In this document: positions 38,518 through 49,170 of the stretch, one piece after another | Numbering within the stretch: position 1 is the first letter of the stretch | Layout of the letters: each line of letters starts with the position of its first letter | Source: Cellulomonas fimi | GTDB lineage: Bacteria; Actinomycetota; Actinomycetes; Actinomycetales; Cellulomonadaceae | Reading direction: 5' to 3' | DNA: 64,000 nt | Assembly: GCF_012952065.1 (NCBI RefSeq) | Contig: NZ_JABCJJ010000009.1 | Coordinates: 62,001-126,000 of the forward strand | Program-made: the position numbers and the translations under genes | Notes under the pieces: model-generated | Told to the model about the DNA's origin: nothing | Seen by the model: only the letters and a program-made list of their open reading frames with translations | The model's database searches: none

Positions 38518-40782
38518 TCACACCGGCGCCGCACGGGTGAGCCTCGAGGCCGCCAGGGGCGGCACGTTCCCCGCCGAGACGGTCGCGAGGTCGATCTCGC
38601 GCGGCGCGTCGGCTCCCGGGCGGCCGAGCAGGTAGCCCTGGAGCTTCGGCACGCCGAGCTCCGTCAGGGCCTGGAGCTGGTCGAGCCGCTCGACGCCCTC
38701 GGCGACGATGTCGAGCTCGAACGCCTCGGCGAGCGAGACGATCGCGCGCACCACGGCGACCCCGCCGAGCGCGCTCAGGTCGCGCACGAACGCGCGGTCG
38801 ATCTTCAGGACGTCGACGGGCAGCGTGGCCAGCCGCGCGAACGAGCTGTACCCGGTGCCGAAGTCGTCGATCGCGATCCGGGCCCCGAGCGCGCGCAGCT
38901 GGCTGAGCGAGTCGATCACGTGCGCGAGGTCCTGGAGCAGGGCGCTCTCCGTGATCTCGAGCGTCAGCTTGTTCCAGTCGCCGTCGCCCCAGTCCTGGCG
39001 CAGCTGCTCGACGAAGCCCGGCTCGGCCAGCTGGCGCGCCGCGACGTTGACCGCGACCGGGAGACGGAACCGCTCGACCGCGGCGTGGGCCTGCAGCACG
39101 AGCTGCCGCCCGATCGGCACGATGAGGCCCGACTCCTCCGCGTACGGCAGCCAGTCGCCCGGCATGCGCGTCCCCGCGGGGTGCTGCCACCGCACCAGCG
39201 CCTCGAGGCCCACGATGGTCAGGGTCTCGGCGTCGACGATCGGCTGGAAGTGCAGCCGGAACTCGTGGTTCGCGATCGCGGCGTCCAGCTCGCGGCGGAG
39301 GTTCTGCTCCGCGAGCATCTTCGCCCGGAGCGCGTCGTCGAACTCCACGACGCCGAGCTTGCTCCGCTTGGCCTCGAACATCGCGGTGTCGGCCTCGCGG
39401 AGCAGACGCTCCGGGTCCACGATCTCGTCGGGCGACCACACGGCGACGCCGACCGACAGCAGGGGGGCGATCTGGTCGGTACCCGTGAGGTCGAGCCCAC
39501 CGCGGATCCGCCGACCGAGCGCGACGAGGTCCCGGCCCTGGGGCGCGTCCTCGAGCACGACGACGAACTCGTCGCCGCCGAAGCGCGCGACGAAGTGCCG
39601 CTCGTCGATGGTCTCGGTCAGGTACGCGCCGGTCCGGCGGAGCAGCTCGTCACCCCACGTGTGCCCGCGCTGGTCGTTCTCCAGCTTGAAGCCGTCGATG
39701 TCGCAGTACAGGACGGCGAGGCGGGTGCCCTGGTCGCGGGCTCGCTCGAGGGTCTGCCCCAGGTGCCGCTCGAGCGCGTGCCGGTTGGGCAGCCCCGTGA
39801 GCGAGTCCGTGAACGCCGCACCACGGAGCTCTTCGGCAAGGCGCGACCGCTCGGCGGCCACCGAGACCAGCCGGCACAGGTCGTCGAGGAAGTCCCGGGC
39901 GAGGTCGTCGCCCAGGTGGTCGGTCGGGGAGTCGAGCGTCGTGGAGAACCGGCCGCGCGACAGGGGGCGCAGGTAGCCCACGATCTGGGGGTCGCGCAGC
40001 TGCTCGCGCGCGGACTTCTCGGCGAGCGCGAGGAGCGCGTAGGGGTCCTTGGTGAACCAGGCCGCGTTCCCGAGAGCCGCGAGCTCGTCGCGCATGCGGT
40101 GCTGCCGGCGCACGCGACGCTCCGCCGCGCGCTGACGCAGGACGCCGACCGCCTGGATCGCGGCGACCAGCGGCAGGGCCCACACGCTCGTGAGCAGCTC
40201 GGCGAACCGCCCGCCCGGGACGAAGTACCCCGCGACGAGGGCGATGGTGCTCAGCGCCCCCGCGAGCTGGAGGCCCCGCCGGGTGAGCCTCGACGGGATG
40301 CGACGGATCGAGATGACGGCGTATCCCGCGACCACGGCCAGCGGCACCATGAAGGTGGTCGTCAGCAGCGGCCCGTACTGCGGGACCCCGTCCACGCTGC
40401 GGTGCGTGTAGAGCAGGTCGGTCGTGAGCCAGAGCACCTCGCGCGTCAGGAACATGCCCCCGACGACCAGCACGAGCCACCGGCTCGTGGGGCCCCGGGT
40501 GACGACCTTGAGCGCGGGGACCGAGAGCAGGATGGAACCCGCGAGGACCATCGAGCGCGCGAACAGCCCGACCTCCGTGGCGGACCCCGCCGGCAGCAGG
40601 GGCAGGACCGCGTTCACCAGGAAGAGCAGCGCGAGCACCGCCGACCAGACCATCAACCAGAAGCGCTCGCGATCGGCCGCGTCGGCCCGCCACCCGGTCC
40701 AGTTCTGGAAGGACAGGCCCGCGATGAACCCGGCCGTGACGCACTGCGCCACGACCGCGACGACGTCGACGGCTCCTCCCAC
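38518..40782 (-). CDS. Membrane GGDEF-EAL protein (c-di-GMP turnover)
   Basis: Protein of 754 residues: six to seven N-terminal transmembrane helices (about 8-215, a 7TM-like sensor region), a linker helix, a GGDEF domain (about 322-485, intact FGGDEF at 401-406) and an EAL domain (about 495-735, intact EAL at 527-529, DDFGTGYSSF loop, and a QGYLLGRP end). No I-site RxxD directly before GGDEF is visible. Both active sites look complete, so it could make or break c-di-GMP. Its promoter motif is of the same type as those of the pilus genes, and PilB carries a c-di-GMP-type MshEN domain. Confidence 0.92.
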   Translation of the reverse strand: MGGAVDVVAVVAQCVTAGFIAGLSFQNWTGWRADAADRERFWLMVWSAVLALLFLVNAVLPLLPAGSATEVGLFARSMVLAGSILLSVPALKVVTRGPTSRWLVLVVGGMFLTREVLWLTTDLLYTHRSVDGVPQYGPLLTTTFMVPLAVVAGYAVISIRRIPSRLTRRGLQLAGALSTIALVAGYFVPGGRFAELLTSVWALPLVAAIQAVGVLRQRAAERRVRRQHRMRDELAALGNAAWFTKDPYALLALAEKSAREQLRDPQIVGYLRPLSRGRFSTTLDSPTDHLGDDLARDFLDDLCRLVSVAAERSRLAEELRGAAFTDSLTGLPNRHALERHLGQTLERARDQGTRLAVLYCDIDGFKLENDQRGHTWGDELLRRTGAYLTETIDERHFVARFGGDEFVVVLEDAPQGRDLVALGRRIRGGLDLTGTDQIAPLLSVGVAVWSPDEIVDPERLLREADTAMFEAKRSKLGVVEFDDALRAKMLAEQNLRRELDAAIANHEFRLHFQPIVDAETLTIVGLEALVRWQHPAGTRMPGDWLPYAEESGLIVPIGRQLVLQAHAAVERFRLPVAVNVAARQLAEPGFVEQLRQDWGDGDWNKLTLEITESALLQDLAHVIDSLSQLRALGARIAIDDFGTGYSSFARLATLPVDVLKIDRAFVRDLSALGGVAVVRAIVSLAEAFELDIVAEGVERLDQLQALTELGVPKLQGYLLGRPGADAPREIDLATVSAGNVPPLAASRLTRAAPV

Positions 40783-40789
40783 TCCGGTC

Positions 40790-40816
40790 TCATCGGCCTC
40801 CGCCGGGACGATCTGA
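40790..40816 (-). promoter_or_regulatory. Sigma-28/WhiG-type promoter of the GGDEF-EAL gene
   Basis: Read on the minus strand: TCAG (40816-40813), a 15-nt spacer, then GCCGATGA (40797-40790), the same layout as at pilA. The GTG start lies 7 nt past the -10, so the mRNA would be leaderless. Confidence 0.5.
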
Positions 40817-40853
40817 GGTCTTCTGCCCGAGTCGGGGCCCCCGGGCGGCGCGG

Positions 40854-40859
40854 TAGGGT
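40854..40859 (+). promoter_or_regulatory. -10 element of the pyr operon
   Basis: TAGGGT about 60 nt before pyrR; initiation near 40866 would place the whole PyrR-type hairpin in the leader. No clear -35. Confidence 0.4.
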
Positions 40860-40876
40860 GGGCGCCCGACAGACAT

Positions 40877-40912
40877 TCCTTTAAGGCCCGTCCGGTGAGG
40901 CGGGGAAGGAGG
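40877..40912 (+). promoter_or_regulatory. PyrR-binding hairpin over the pyrR Shine-Dalgarno
   Basis: Stem CCCG (40887-40890) and CGGG (40901-40904) closes the loop TCCGGTGAGG, which matches the PyrR-binding loop consensus (UCCxGxGAGG). Below an asymmetric bulge, TCCTT (40877-40881) pairs with AAGGA (40906-40910), part of the pyrR ribosome site AAGGAGG (40906-40912). PyrR bound with UMP would stabilise the hairpin and block translation. Confidence 0.75.
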
Positions 40913-40919
40913 TCGCCAG

Positions 40920-41546
40920 GTGAGCCCTGGACCTGCTGTGCCCGTCCCGCAGTCGACGGTCGTCCTCGGCGAGGCGGATATCGCTCGGGCGCTGACCCGC
41001 ATCGCCCACGAGGTCCTCGAGCGGAACAAGGGCGGTGCCGACCTCGTCCTCCTCGGGATCCCCACCCGCGGCGTGCCGCTCGCGCACCGGCTGGCCGATC
41101 GGCTCGTGTCGGTCGAGCCGGGCCTCGACCGTGAGAGCCTCGCCGGCGCGCTCGACGTGACCATGTACCGCGACGACCTGCGCCGCCACCCCGCGAGGCC
41201 GATCGGGCAGACCCAGCTGCCGGCGTCGGGCATCGACGACCTCGTGGTCGTGCTGGTCGACGACGTCCTGTACTCGGGGCGCACCATCCGCGCCGCGCTC
41301 GACGCGATCAGCGATCTCGGCCGCCCGCGAGCGGTCCAGCTCGCCGCGCTGGTCGATCGGGGCCACCGCGAGCTGCCGATCCGCGCCGACTACGTCGGCA
41401 AGAACCTGCCGACGTCGCAGGCCGAGCGGGTCCGCGTGCTGCTCCGGGAGTCCGACGGCGAGGACGCCGTGCTGATCGAGTCGTCCGCCGAGGCACCCCG
41501 GCCCGGCCCGGGCCCGGCGGTCGGCACCGAGCGGGGTGCGCGATGA
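40920..41546 (+). CDS. pyrR: PyrR: pyrimidine operon regulator / uracil phosphoribosyltransferase
   Basis: PRTase-fold protein of 208 residues. The PRPP loop [18 protein letters not shown] (about residues 107-124) and the [15 protein letters not shown] and TMYRDDL segments identify PyrR. It binds leader RNA when UMP is abundant and has weak UPRTase activity. The GTG start lies 7 nt after AAGGAGG, which is paired in the leader hairpin. It is first in the operon and coupled to pyrB by ATGA. Confidence 0.95.
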   Translation: MSPGPAVPVPQSTVVLGEADIARALTRIAHEVLERNKGGADLVLLGIPTRGVPLAHRLADRLVSVEPGLDRESLAGALDVTMYRDDLRRHPARPIGQTQLPASGIDDLVVVLVDDVLYSGRTIRAALDAISDLGRPRAVQLAALVDRGHRELPIRADYVGKNLPTSQAERVRVLLRESDGEDAVLIESSAEAPRPGPGPAVGTERGAR

Positions 41547-42556
41547 GGCACCTGCTCTCGACCGCGGACCTCGACGTCACGACGGCGGTCCGCATCCTCG
41601 ACACGGCCGCCCAGATGGCGGCCACGCAGTCGCGCGAGATCAAGAAGCTGCCGACGCTGCGCGGCCGCACGGTCGTGAACCTGTTCTTCGAGGACTCGAC
41701 GCGCACGCGGATCTCGTTCGAGACCGCGGCCAAGCGCCTCTCGGCCGACGTCATCAACTTCTCCGCGAAGGGATCGAGCGTCTCCAAGGGCGAGTCGCTC
41801 AAGGACACCGCGCTCACGCTCCAGGCGATGGGCGCGGACGCGGTCGTCATCCGGCACCAGGCGTCCGGGGCACCGCACACCCTCGCGGCCTCGGGGTGGG
41901 TCGACAGCTCCGTGATCAACGCGGGCGACGGGACCCATCAGCACCCCACGCAGGCACTGCTCGACGCGTACACCATGCGTCGCCACCTCGCGGGCGACGC
42001 GGTCGGCGTCGGCGACGTGGGACGGGACCTGAGCGGGCTCCGGGTCGTGATCGTCGGCGACGTGCTGCACTCGCGCGTCGCGCGCTCGAACGTGCTCCTG
42101 CTGCGCACGCTCGGCGCCGACGTGACCCTGGTGGCCCCGCCGACGCTCGTGCCGGTCGGCGTCGAGGCCTGGCCGTGCCGCGTGTCGTACGACCTCGACC
42201 CGGTGCTGCGGGACCAGCAGCCGGACGCCGTGATGATGCTCCGCGTGCAACGCGAGAGGATGACCGGCGGAGGGTCGGGCGGTGGCGCGTTCTTCCCGAA
42301 CCCCGTGGAGTACACGCGGGGCTACGGGCTCGACAGGCGCCGGCTCGCCCTGCTGCCGGACCACGCGATCGTGATGCACCCGGGCCCGATGAACCGCGGG
42401 CTCGAGATCTCGGCCGACGCCGCCGACTCGCCGCGCGCGGTGATCGTCGAGCAGGTGACGAACGGGGTCGCCGTCCGGATGGCCGTGCTGTACCTGCTGC
42501 TCGCGGGCGACCTCGCGGAGCAGAAGAACGTCGAGGAGAGGGTGGTGGTCGCGTGA
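41543..42556 (+). CDS. pyrB: Aspartate carbamoyltransferase catalytic subunit
   Basis: ATCase of 337 residues. Carbamoyl-phosphate motif [13 protein letters not shown] near residue 50, the [10 protein letters not shown] loop in the middle ([12 protein letters not shown]), and [10 protein letters not shown] at the end. It commits carbamoyl phosphate to pyrimidines. There is no pyrI regulatory subunit, as usual in Actinobacteria. It overlaps both neighbours by 4 bp (ATGA and GTGA). Confidence 0.96.
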   Translation: MRHLLSTADLDVTTAVRILDTAAQMAATQSREIKKLPTLRGRTVVNLFFEDSTRTRISFETAAKRLSADVINFSAKGSSVSKGESLKDTALTLQAMGADAVVIRHQASGAPHTLAASGWVDSSVINAGDGTHQHPTQALLDAYTMRRHLAGDAVGVGDVGRDLSGLRVVIVGDVLHSRVARSNVLLLRTLGADVTLVAPPTLVPVGVEAWPCRVSYDLDPVLRDQQPDAVMMLRVQRERMTGGGSGGGAFFPNPVEYTRGYGLDRRRLALLPDHAIVMHPGPMNRGLEISADAADSPRAVIVEQVTNGVAVRMAVLYLLLAGDLAEQKNVEERVVVA

Positions 42557-43992
42557 CGCGACCGACGAGGTATCTGCTGCGAGGCGTCGCGCCGCTGGGC
42601 GGGGACCCGACCGACCTGCTCCTCGCCGACGGCGTGATCGCGGCGGTCGGTCCCCACCTCGACGTGTCAGACGTCGCGCGCGGGGGAGCCCGCTCCGGGT
42701 CTGACAACTCGGTCGTGGAGATCGACGCGCGCGGTCTCGTCGCGCTGCCCGGGCTCGTCGACCTCCACACGCACCTGCGCGAGCCGGGCCGCGAGGACGC
42801 CGAGACCATCGCGTCCGGGACGCGCGCCGCGGCGCTCGGCGGGTTCACCGCGGTGCACGCCATGGCGAACACGACGCCGGTCGCCGACACCGCGGGCGTC
42901 GTCGAGCAGGTCTGGCGCCTCGGCCGCGACGCGGGCTGGGTCGACGTGCATCCCGTGGGCGCCGTGAGCGTCGGGCTGGCCGGTGAGCAGCTCGCCGAGC
43001 TCGGCGCCATGGCCGCCTCGGCGGCACGCGTGCGCGTCTTCTCGGACGACGGCAGCTGCGTCGCCGACCCGGTGCTCATGCGCCGGGCCCTCGAGTACGT
43101 CAAGGCGTTCGACGGCGTGATCGCGCAGCACGCGCAGGAGCCGCGGCTGACCGCCGGTGCCCAGATGCACGAGGGCGTCGTGTCGGCCGAGCTCGGCCTC
43201 GCGGGCTGGCCCGCCGTCGCCGAGGAGGCGATCATCGCGCGCGACGTGCTGCTCGCCGAGCACGTGGGCTCGCGGCTGCACGTGTGCCACCTCTCGACCG
43301 CCGGCTCGGTCGAGATCGTGCGGTGGGCGAAGTCGCGCGGGATCGCCGTCACGGCGGAGGTCACGCCGCACCACCTCGTCCTCACGGACGACCTCGCCCG
43401 CGGGTACGACCCGGTCTACAAGGTCAACCCGCCGCTGCGCACCGCGGCCGACGTCGAGGCCGTCCGCGCCGGGCTGGCCGACGGGACGATCGACATCGTC
43501 GCCACCGATCACGCGCCGCACACGCGCGAGGACAAGGACTGCGAGTGGGCCGCGGCGGCGCACGGCATGACCGGCCTCGAGACGGCCCTGAGCGTCGTGC
43601 AGCAGACGATGATCGACACCGGCCGACTGACCTGGGCCGACGTGGCGCGCGTGCTCTCGACGGCGCCCGCGGAGATCGGGCGCGTGAGCGGGCACGGACG
43701 TCCGCTCGAGATCGGAGAGCCCGCCAACGTGACGCTGGTCGACCCGGCCGCGCGGTGGACGGTCGTCCCGGAGGAGCAGGGGACGGCGAGCGTGAACTCG
43801 CCCTTCCGGGGCCGGGAGCTGCCCGGCAGGGTCGTCGCCACGTTCCTGCGGGGCCGGGCCACCGTGCTCGACGGCGCGGCCGTCACCCCGGGCGCGGCCG
43901 TCACCCCGGGCTCGGCCGTCACCCCGGGCTCGGCCGTCACCCCGGGCTCGGCCGGCGCCGACGCCCGCGCCACGGCGGGGGTCGGCGCCTGA
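42553..43992 (+). CDS. pyrC: Dihydroorotase
   Basis: Class I dihydroorotase of 479 residues: metal site [10 protein letters not shown] (about residues 69-78), further ligands in AQHAQEP, HVCHLS and ATDHAPH, all intact. It cyclises carbamoyl aspartate. Two oddities. Between the small N-terminal beta domain and the barrel there is an extra stretch (about 36-54) encoded by a 49-bp palindromic element. The C-terminus ends in four VTPGS/A repeats encoded by 18-bp units, beyond the normal family end. GTG start overlapping pyrB. Confidence 0.95.
   Translation: MTRPTRYLLRGVAPLGGDPTDLLLADGVIAAVGPHLDVSDVARGGARSGSDNSVVEIDARGLVALPGLVDLHTHLREPGREDAETIASGTRAAALGGFTAVHAMANTTPVADTAGVVEQVWRLGRDAGWVDVHPVGAVSVGLAGEQLAELGAMAASAARVRVFSDDGSCVADPVLMRRALEYVKAFDGVIAQHAQEPRLTAGAQMHEGVVSAELGLAGWPAVAEEAIIARDVLLAEHVGSRLHVCHLSTAGSVEIVRWAKSRGIAVTAEVTPHHLVLTDDLARGYDPVYKVNPPLRTAADVEAVRAGLADGTIDIVATDHAPHTREDKDCEWAAAAHGMTGLETALSVVQQTMIDTGRLTWADVARVLSTAPAEIGRVSGHGRPLEIGEPANVTLVDPAARWTVVPEEQGTASVNSPFRGRELPGRVVATFLRGRATVLDGAAVTPGAAVTPGSAVTPGSAVTPGSAGADARATAGVGA
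42663..42711 (+). repeat. 49-bp palindromic element inside pyrC
   Basis: Arms TGTCAGAC (42665-42672) and GTCTGACA (42699-42706) are perfect inverted repeats with a further GGAGC/GCTCC stem inside. The element is read in frame as [15 protein letters not shown] homologous 49-bp element lies at 59616-59664; about 35 of 49 positions agree, best in the arms and flanks. Confidence 0.7.
43876..43953 (+). repeat. In-frame 18-bp tandem repeat in pyrC
   Basis: Four units of GCGGCCGTCACCCCGGGC type encode [12 protein letters not shown] at the end of dihydroorotase. Confidence 0.9.
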
Positions 43993-44576
43993 TGCGCACC
44001 GCCCTGACCGTCGCGGTCATCGTCGCGCTCGGCCTCGTCGCCCTGCTGGCCATGCGCCGCGGGTGGCAGCGTCGGGCGAGCCGCAGCGGCGCCGTCGTAC
44101 CCGAGCTCTTCCCCCTGCCCGACGACGCCGCGCTCGGCGGCCCGCGCACCGCGCCGGTCGAGGCGGTCTACGTCTCGAGCACGACGGCGGGGGACTGGCT
44201 CGACCGCGTCGTCGCGCATGACCTGGGCGCGCGCTCGAACGCCGTGGTCCAGGTGTTCGACGCCGGTGTGCGGGTGCTGCGCGAGGGCGCGCGCGACCTG
44301 TTCATCCCTGCCGACCGCGTCCGCGGCGTGCGCACCGAGGGCGGGATGGCCGGCAAGTTCGTCGGCGGCGACGGCCTGGTGGTGGTCACCTGGCAGGCGC
44401 CCGACCCGGCCGCCGCGCTGCTCGACACCGGCTTCCGCACCCGGCGGGCTGCCGATCGCGCACCGCTCATCGACGCGGTGGGCGCGCTCACGGCCGATTC
44501 TGCCGAGACCGACCCCGCCGACGTCCACCAGACCCGCACCGGCGAACCCGGAGCGACCAAGGAGCAGCAGCAGTGA
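43992..44576 (+). CDS. Membrane-anchored PH-like protein of the pyr operon
   Basis: Protein of 194 residues with an N-terminal signal-anchor helix (about residues 4-21) and a soluble domain (about 55-160) resembling the PH-like domain of the protein encoded between pyrC and carA in many Actinobacteria (mycobacterial Rv1382 position). No catalytic motif is visible. It overlaps pyrC by one base and carA by 4 bp, so it is expressed with the pathway. Its function is unknown; membrane tethering of pyrimidine enzymes is conceivable but unsupported. Confidence 0.75.
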   Translation: MRTALTVAVIVALGLVALLAMRRGWQRRASRSGAVVPELFPLPDDAALGGPRTAPVEAVYVSSTTAGDWLDRVVAHDLGARSNAVVQVFDAGVRVLREGARDLFIPADRVRGVRTEGGMAGKFVGGDGLVVVTWQAPDPAAALLDTGFRTRRAADRAPLIDAVGALTADSAETDPADVHQTRTGEPGATKEQQQ

Positions 44577-45793
44577 CCGACACGGACGACGCCCTCCTCG
44601 TGCTCGAGGACGGGCGGACCTTCGCGGGGCGCGCCTACGGTGCGCGGGGGCGGACGGTGGGCGAGATCGTCTTCAACACCGGCATGACCGGGTACCAGGA
44701 GACCCTCACCGATCCGAGCTACCACCGGCAGATCGTCGTCATGACGGTGCCGCACGTCGGCAACACCGGGGTCAACGACGAGGACGCGGAGTCGCACCGG
44801 ATCTGGGTGGCGGGCTTCGTCGTCCGCGATCCTGCCCGCCGCTCGTCGAGCTGGCGCGCCGAGCGGACCCTCGACGCGGAGCTCGTCGCGCAGGGCGTCG
44901 TCGGGATCTGCGACCTCGACACGCGCGCGCTGACCCGGCACCTGCGCGAGCGCGGGGTCATGCGCGCCGGCATCTTCTCGGGCGCCGAGGCGGCGCACCC
45001 GCTCGAGGAGCTGCGCGCGGTGGTGGCGCAGACGCCGTCGATGGTGGGTGCGGACCTGGCGGGCGAGGTGACCACGGACGCGGCCTACGTCGTCGACCCC
45101 CTGGGGCTCGACGGCTCGCCGCTGACCGAGGCGGTCGCGACCGTGGCCGCGCTCGACCTCGGCATCAAGTCGATGACGCCGCAGCGCCTCGCCGAGCGCG
45201 GTGTGCGGGTGCACGTGCTGCCCGCGACGGCGTCGATCTCGGACATCGAGGCGGTCGGGCCCGACGGCGTCTTCTTCTCCAACGGACCCGGCGACCCGAG
45301 CGCAGCGACCCACGAGGTCGCGCTGCTGCGCGAGGTGCTCGACCGGAGGATCCCCTTCTTCGGGATCTGCTACGGCAACCAGCTGTTCGGCCGGGCGCTC
45401 GGCTACGGCACGTACAAGCTCGCCTACGGGCACCGGGGCGTGAACCAGCCGGTGCTCGACCGCGCCACCGGCAAGGTCGAGATCACCGCGCACAACCACG
45501 GCTTCGCCGTCGACGCCCCGATCGCCGGCGAGAGCGTCGCGCCGCACGACGGCGGCCGCTACGGCCGGGTCGCGGTCTCGCACGTCTGCCTCAACGACGA
45601 CGTCGTCGAGGGCCTCGAGGCCCTCGACCTGCCGGCCTTCTCGGTGCAGTACCACCCCGAGGCCGCCGCGGGCCCGCACGACGCCGCCTACCTGTTCGAC
45701 CGCTTCCTCGACCTCATGTCGGCCGAGCGCGCCACGAGCTCCGCCACGACGAGCTCCGCCACGAAGGCTTCCCCGACGAAGGACCATGCCTGA
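44573..45793 (+). CDS. carA: Carbamoyl-phosphate synthase small subunit
   Basis: Glutaminase subunit of 406 residues: N-terminal CPSase_sm domain (about 5-145, [17 protein letters not shown]) and class I amidotransferase domain with the nucleophile Cys in FFGICYGNQ and the His/Glu pair in VQYHPEA. It delivers ammonia to CarB. The C-terminal tail ([14 protein letters not shown]) is a low-complexity extension encoded by short repeats. GTG start overlapping the upstream stop; it overlaps carB by one base. Confidence 0.96.
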   Translation: MTDTDDALLVLEDGRTFAGRAYGARGRTVGEIVFNTGMTGYQETLTDPSYHRQIVVMTVPHVGNTGVNDEDAESHRIWVAGFVVRDPARRSSSWRAERTLDAELVAQGVVGICDLDTRALTRHLRERGVMRAGIFSGAEAAHPLEELRAVVAQTPSMVGADLAGEVTTDAAYVVDPLGLDGSPLTEAVATVAALDLGIKSMTPQRLAERGVRVHVLPATASISDIEAVGPDGVFFSNGPGDPSAATHEVALLREVLDRRIPFFGICYGNQLFGRALGYGTYKLAYGHRGVNQPVLDRATGKVEITAHNHGFAVDAPIAGESVAPHDGGRYGRVAVSHVCLNDDVVEGLEALDLPAFSVQYHPEAAAGPHDAAYLFDRFLDLMSAERATSSATTSSATKASPTKDHA

Positions 45794-48700
45794 TGCCCCG
45801 CCGTACCGACATCTCGAGCGTCCTCGTCATCGGGTCCGGGCCGATCGTCATCGGCCAGGCCGCCGAGTTCGACTACTCCGGGACGCAGGCCTGCCGGGTG
45901 CTGCGCGAGGAGGGCCTGCGCGTCATCCTCGTGAACTCCAACCCGGCCACGATCATGACCGACCCCGAGTTCGCCGACGCCACGTACGTCGAGCCGATCA
46001 CGCCCGAGGTCCTCACCTCGATCATCGCCAAGGAGCGCCCGGACGCGCTGCTGCCGACGCTCGGCGGCCAGACCGCGCTCAACGCGGCCATCGCGCTGCA
46101 CGAGGCGGGCGTGCTCGAGGAGTACGGCGTCGAGCTGATCGGCGCCAACATCGCCGCGATCCACCTGGCCGAGGACCGCCAGCTCTTCAAGGGCGTGGTG
46201 GACCGGTGCGGGGCCGACAGCGCACGCTCGTTCATCGCGCACACGCTCGACGAGTGCCTCGCCGCGGCCGACGACCTCGGCTACCCGCTCGTCGTCCGGC
46301 CCTCCTTCACGATGGGCGGCCTCGGGTCGGGCATCGCCTACGACGAGGACCAGCTCCGCCAGATCGCCGGCCAGGGCCTCCACTACTCACCGACGACCGA
46401 GGTGCTCCTCGAGGAGTCGATCCTCGGCTGGAAGGAGTACGAGCTCGAGCTGATGCGCGACCGGGCCGACAACGTCGTCGTGGTCTGCTCGATCGAGAAC
46501 GTCGACCCCGTCGGCGTGCACACCGGCGACTCGGTCACGGTCGCGCCTGCGTTGACGCTCACGGACCGCGAGTACCAGCGGCTGCGCGACATCGGGATCG
46601 CGGTCATCCGCGAGGTCGGCGTGGACACCGGCGGGTGCAACATCCAGTTCGCGATCCACCCCGAGACCGGGCGCGTCGTCGTGATCGAGATGAACCCGCG
46701 GGTGTCGCGGTCCTCCGCGCTGGCCTCCAAGGCGACGGGCTTCCCGATCGCCAAGATCGCGGCCCGCCTCGCGGTCGGCTACACGCTCGACGAGATCCCC
46801 AACGACATCACCGGCTCGACCCCGGCGTCGTTCGAGCCGACGCTGGACTACGTCGTGGTCAAGGTCCCGAGGTTCGCGTTCGAGAAGTTCCCGGCGGCCG
46901 ACGACACGCTCACGACCACCATGAAGTCCGTCGGCGAGGCGATGGCGCTCGGTCGCAACTTCACCGAGGCGCTCGGCAAGGCCATGCGCTCGCTCGACAT
47001 GAAGGGCTCGGGCTTCCACTGGGAGGGCGAGCCGCTGGACGGCGACGCGCTCTCCGCCCTCGCCGCCACGATCTCGCGGCCCACGCCGCACCGGCTGGTC
47101 GACGTGCAGCAGGTGCTGCGCGCGGGGGTTCCGCTCGACGACGTCTACGCGGCCACGGGCATCGACCCGTGGTTCCTCGACCAGATCGTGCTCGTCAACG
47201 AGGTCGCCGCGAAGACCGCGGGTGCGCCCGAGCTCTCGGCGGACGTGCTCGCGAACGCCAAGCGCCACGGGCTCTCGGACGCGCAGATCGCACAGGTGCG
47301 CGGCATGAACGAGGACGACGTGCGCCTGACCCGCCACGTGCTCAAGGTCCGGCCGGTCTACAAGACGGTCGACACGTGCGCGGCCGAGTTCGCCGCGCGC
47401 ACGCCGTACCACTACTCGTCCTACGACGAGGAGACCGAGGTCGAGCTGCGCACGCGCCCCGCCGTCCTCATCCTGGGCTCGGGCCCCAACCGCATCGGGC
47501 AGGGCATCGAGTTCGACTACTCGTGCGTGCACGCCGCACTCGCGCTCCGCGACGAGTTCGAGACGGTGATGGTCAACTGCAACCCCGAGACGGTCTCGAC
47601 CGACTACGACACCTCCGACCGCCTGTACTTCGAGCCGCTCACGTTCGAGGACGTGCTCGAGGTCTACGAGGCCGAGCTCGCGGCCGGTCCGGTCGCGGGG
47701 ATCATCGTGCAGCTCGGGGGCCAGACGCCGCTGTCGCTCGCGCAGCGGCTGGCCGACGCCGGGCTGCCGATCCTGGGCACGACACCCGAGGCGATCGACT
47801 CGGCCGAGGACCGCGGCGCCTTCGGCGCGGTGCTCGCGGACGCGGGGCTCCCAGCGCCCGCGTTCGGGACGGCGTCGTCGGCCGCCCAGGCGCTCGAGGT
47901 CGCCACGTCCATCGGCTACCCGGTGCTCGTGCGCCCGTCATACGTGCTGGGCGGGCGAGGCATGGAGATCGTGTACGGCGACGCCCAGCTGGGCGAGTAC
48001 GCCCAGCGGGCGTTCGACGAGGCGCACGGCGCGCCGGCCGGCTCGGACGCGCCCCTGCTGATCGACCGCTTCCTCGACGACGCGATCGAGATCGACGTCG
48101 ACGCGCTGTTCGACGGGACCGAGATGTTCCTCGGCGGGGTCATGGAGCACATCGAGGAGGCCGGGATCCACTCGGGCGACTCGGCCTGCGTCCTGCCGCC
48201 GGTCACGTTGTCGGCCACCGAGCTCGAGCGCATCCGCCGGTCGACCGAGGCGCTCGGCCGGGGGATCGGCGTGCGCGGGCTGCTCAACGTGCAGTACGCC
48301 CTGGTCAGCGACGTGCTGTACGTGCTCGAGGCCAACCCGCGGGCGTCCCGGACGGTGCCGTTCGTGTCCAAGGCGACCGGGGTGTCGCTCGCGAAGGCGG
48401 CGGCGCTCGTCATGGCCGGCCACACGATCGCCGACCTGCGGGCGCGCGGCGTGCTGCCCGAGGTCGACGGCAGCGTGCTGGACCTGGACGCGCCGATCGC
48501 CGTCAAGGAGGCCGTGCTCCCGTTCAAGCGGTTCCGGACCGCCGACGGCACGGTCGTGGACACGGTGCTGGGGCCCGAGATGCGCTCGACCGGAGAGGTC
48601 ATGGGCTTCGACGTCGACTTCCCGACCGCGTTCGCCAAGTCGCAGGCCGCGGCCTACGGCGGGCTGCCGAGCTCGGGCCGGGTGTTCATCTCGGTCGCGG

Positions 48701-49170
48701 ACCGCGACAAGCGTTCGATCGTCTTCCCGATCAAGCGCCTCGTCGAGCTCGGGTTCGAGATCCTCGCGACCGAGGGGACCGCGGGTGTGCTGCGGCGCAG
48801 CGGCATCCCGTCGCGCGTGGTGCGCAAGCACTCCGCGGGTCGCGGGCCGAACGGCGAGCCGACGATCGTCGACCTCATCCGGGCGGGCGAGGTCGAGATG
48901 GTGGTGAACACCCCGTCCGGCCAGGGCGCGCGCGCCGACGGCTACGAGATCCGCACGGCGACGACGGCCGCGGACAAGGCGATCGTCACGACCGTCCAGG
49001 CGCTGGGTGCGGCGGTCCAGGGCATCGAGGCGGAGCGGTCCGGGCCGTTCTCGGTCCGCAGCCTCCAGGAGCACGACGCCGCCGCGGCCGCCCGGCGCGC
49101 GGTGCTCGCCACGGCCGCGGCGGGGTCGACGACCTCGACGACCTCGACGACGACGGCGACCCTCGCGTGA
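45793..49170 (+). CDS. carB: Carbamoyl-phosphate synthase large subunit
   Basis: Protein of 1125 residues with the duplicated ATP-grasp plan: first half ([17 protein letters not shown], then [12 protein letters not shown]), oligomerisation region, second half ([16 protein letters not shown], then [12 protein letters not shown]) and a C-terminal MGS-like allosteric domain (about 960-1080, [16 protein letters not shown]). It makes carbamoyl phosphate from bicarbonate, ammonia and 2 ATP. The tail ([13 protein letters not shown]) is a Ser/Thr-rich repeat encoded by CTCGACGAC units. It overlaps carA and pyrF. Confidence 0.97.
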   Translation: MPRRTDISSVLVIGSGPIVIGQAAEFDYSGTQACRVLREEGLRVILVNSNPATIMTDPEFADATYVEPITPEVLTSIIAKERPDALLPTLGGQTALNAAIALHEAGVLEEYGVELIGANIAAIHLAEDRQLFKGVVDRCGADSARSFIAHTLDECLAAADDLGYPLVVRPSFTMGGLGSGIAYDEDQLRQIAGQGLHYSPTTEVLLEESILGWKEYELELMRDRADNVVVVCSIENVDPVGVHTGDSVTVAPALTLTDREYQRLRDIGIAVIREVGVDTGGCNIQFAIHPETGRVVVIEMNPRVSRSSALASKATGFPIAKIAARLAVGYTLDEIPNDITGSTPASFEPTLDYVVVKVPRFAFEKFPAADDTLTTTMKSVGEAMALGRNFTEALGKAMRSLDMKGSGFHWEGEPLDGDALSALAATISRPTPHRLVDVQQVLRAGVPLDDVYAATGIDPWFLDQIVLVNEVAAKTAGAPELSADVLANAKRHGLSDAQIAQVRGMNEDDVRLTRHVLKVRPVYKTVDTCAAEFAARTPYHYSSYDEETEVELRTRPAVLILGSGPNRIGQGIEFDYSCVHAALALRDEFETVMVNCNPETVSTDYDTSDRLYFEPLTFEDVLEVYEAELAAGPVAGIIVQLGGQTPLSLAQRLADAGLPILGTTPEAIDSAEDRGAFGAVLADAGLPAPAFGTASSAAQALEVATSIGYPVLVRPSYVLGGRGMEIVYGDAQLGEYAQRAFDEAHGAPAGSDAPLLIDRFLDDAIEIDVDALFDGTEMFLGGVMEHIEEAGIHSGDSACVLPPVTLSATELERIRRSTEALGRGIGVRGLLNVQYALVSDVLYVLEANPRASRTVPFVSKATGVSLAKAAALVMAGHTIADLRARGVLPEVDGSVLDLDAPIAVKEAVLPFKRFRTADGTVVDTVLGPEMRSTGEVMGFDVDFPTAFAKSQAAAYGGLPSSGRVFISVADRDKRSIVFPIKRLVELGFEILATEGTAGVLRRSGIPSRVVRKHSAGRGPNGEPTIVDLIRAGEVEMVVNTPSGQGARADGYEIRTATTAADKAIVTTVQALGAAVQGIEAERSGPFSVRSLQEHDAAAAARRAVLATAAAGSTTSTTSTTTATLA

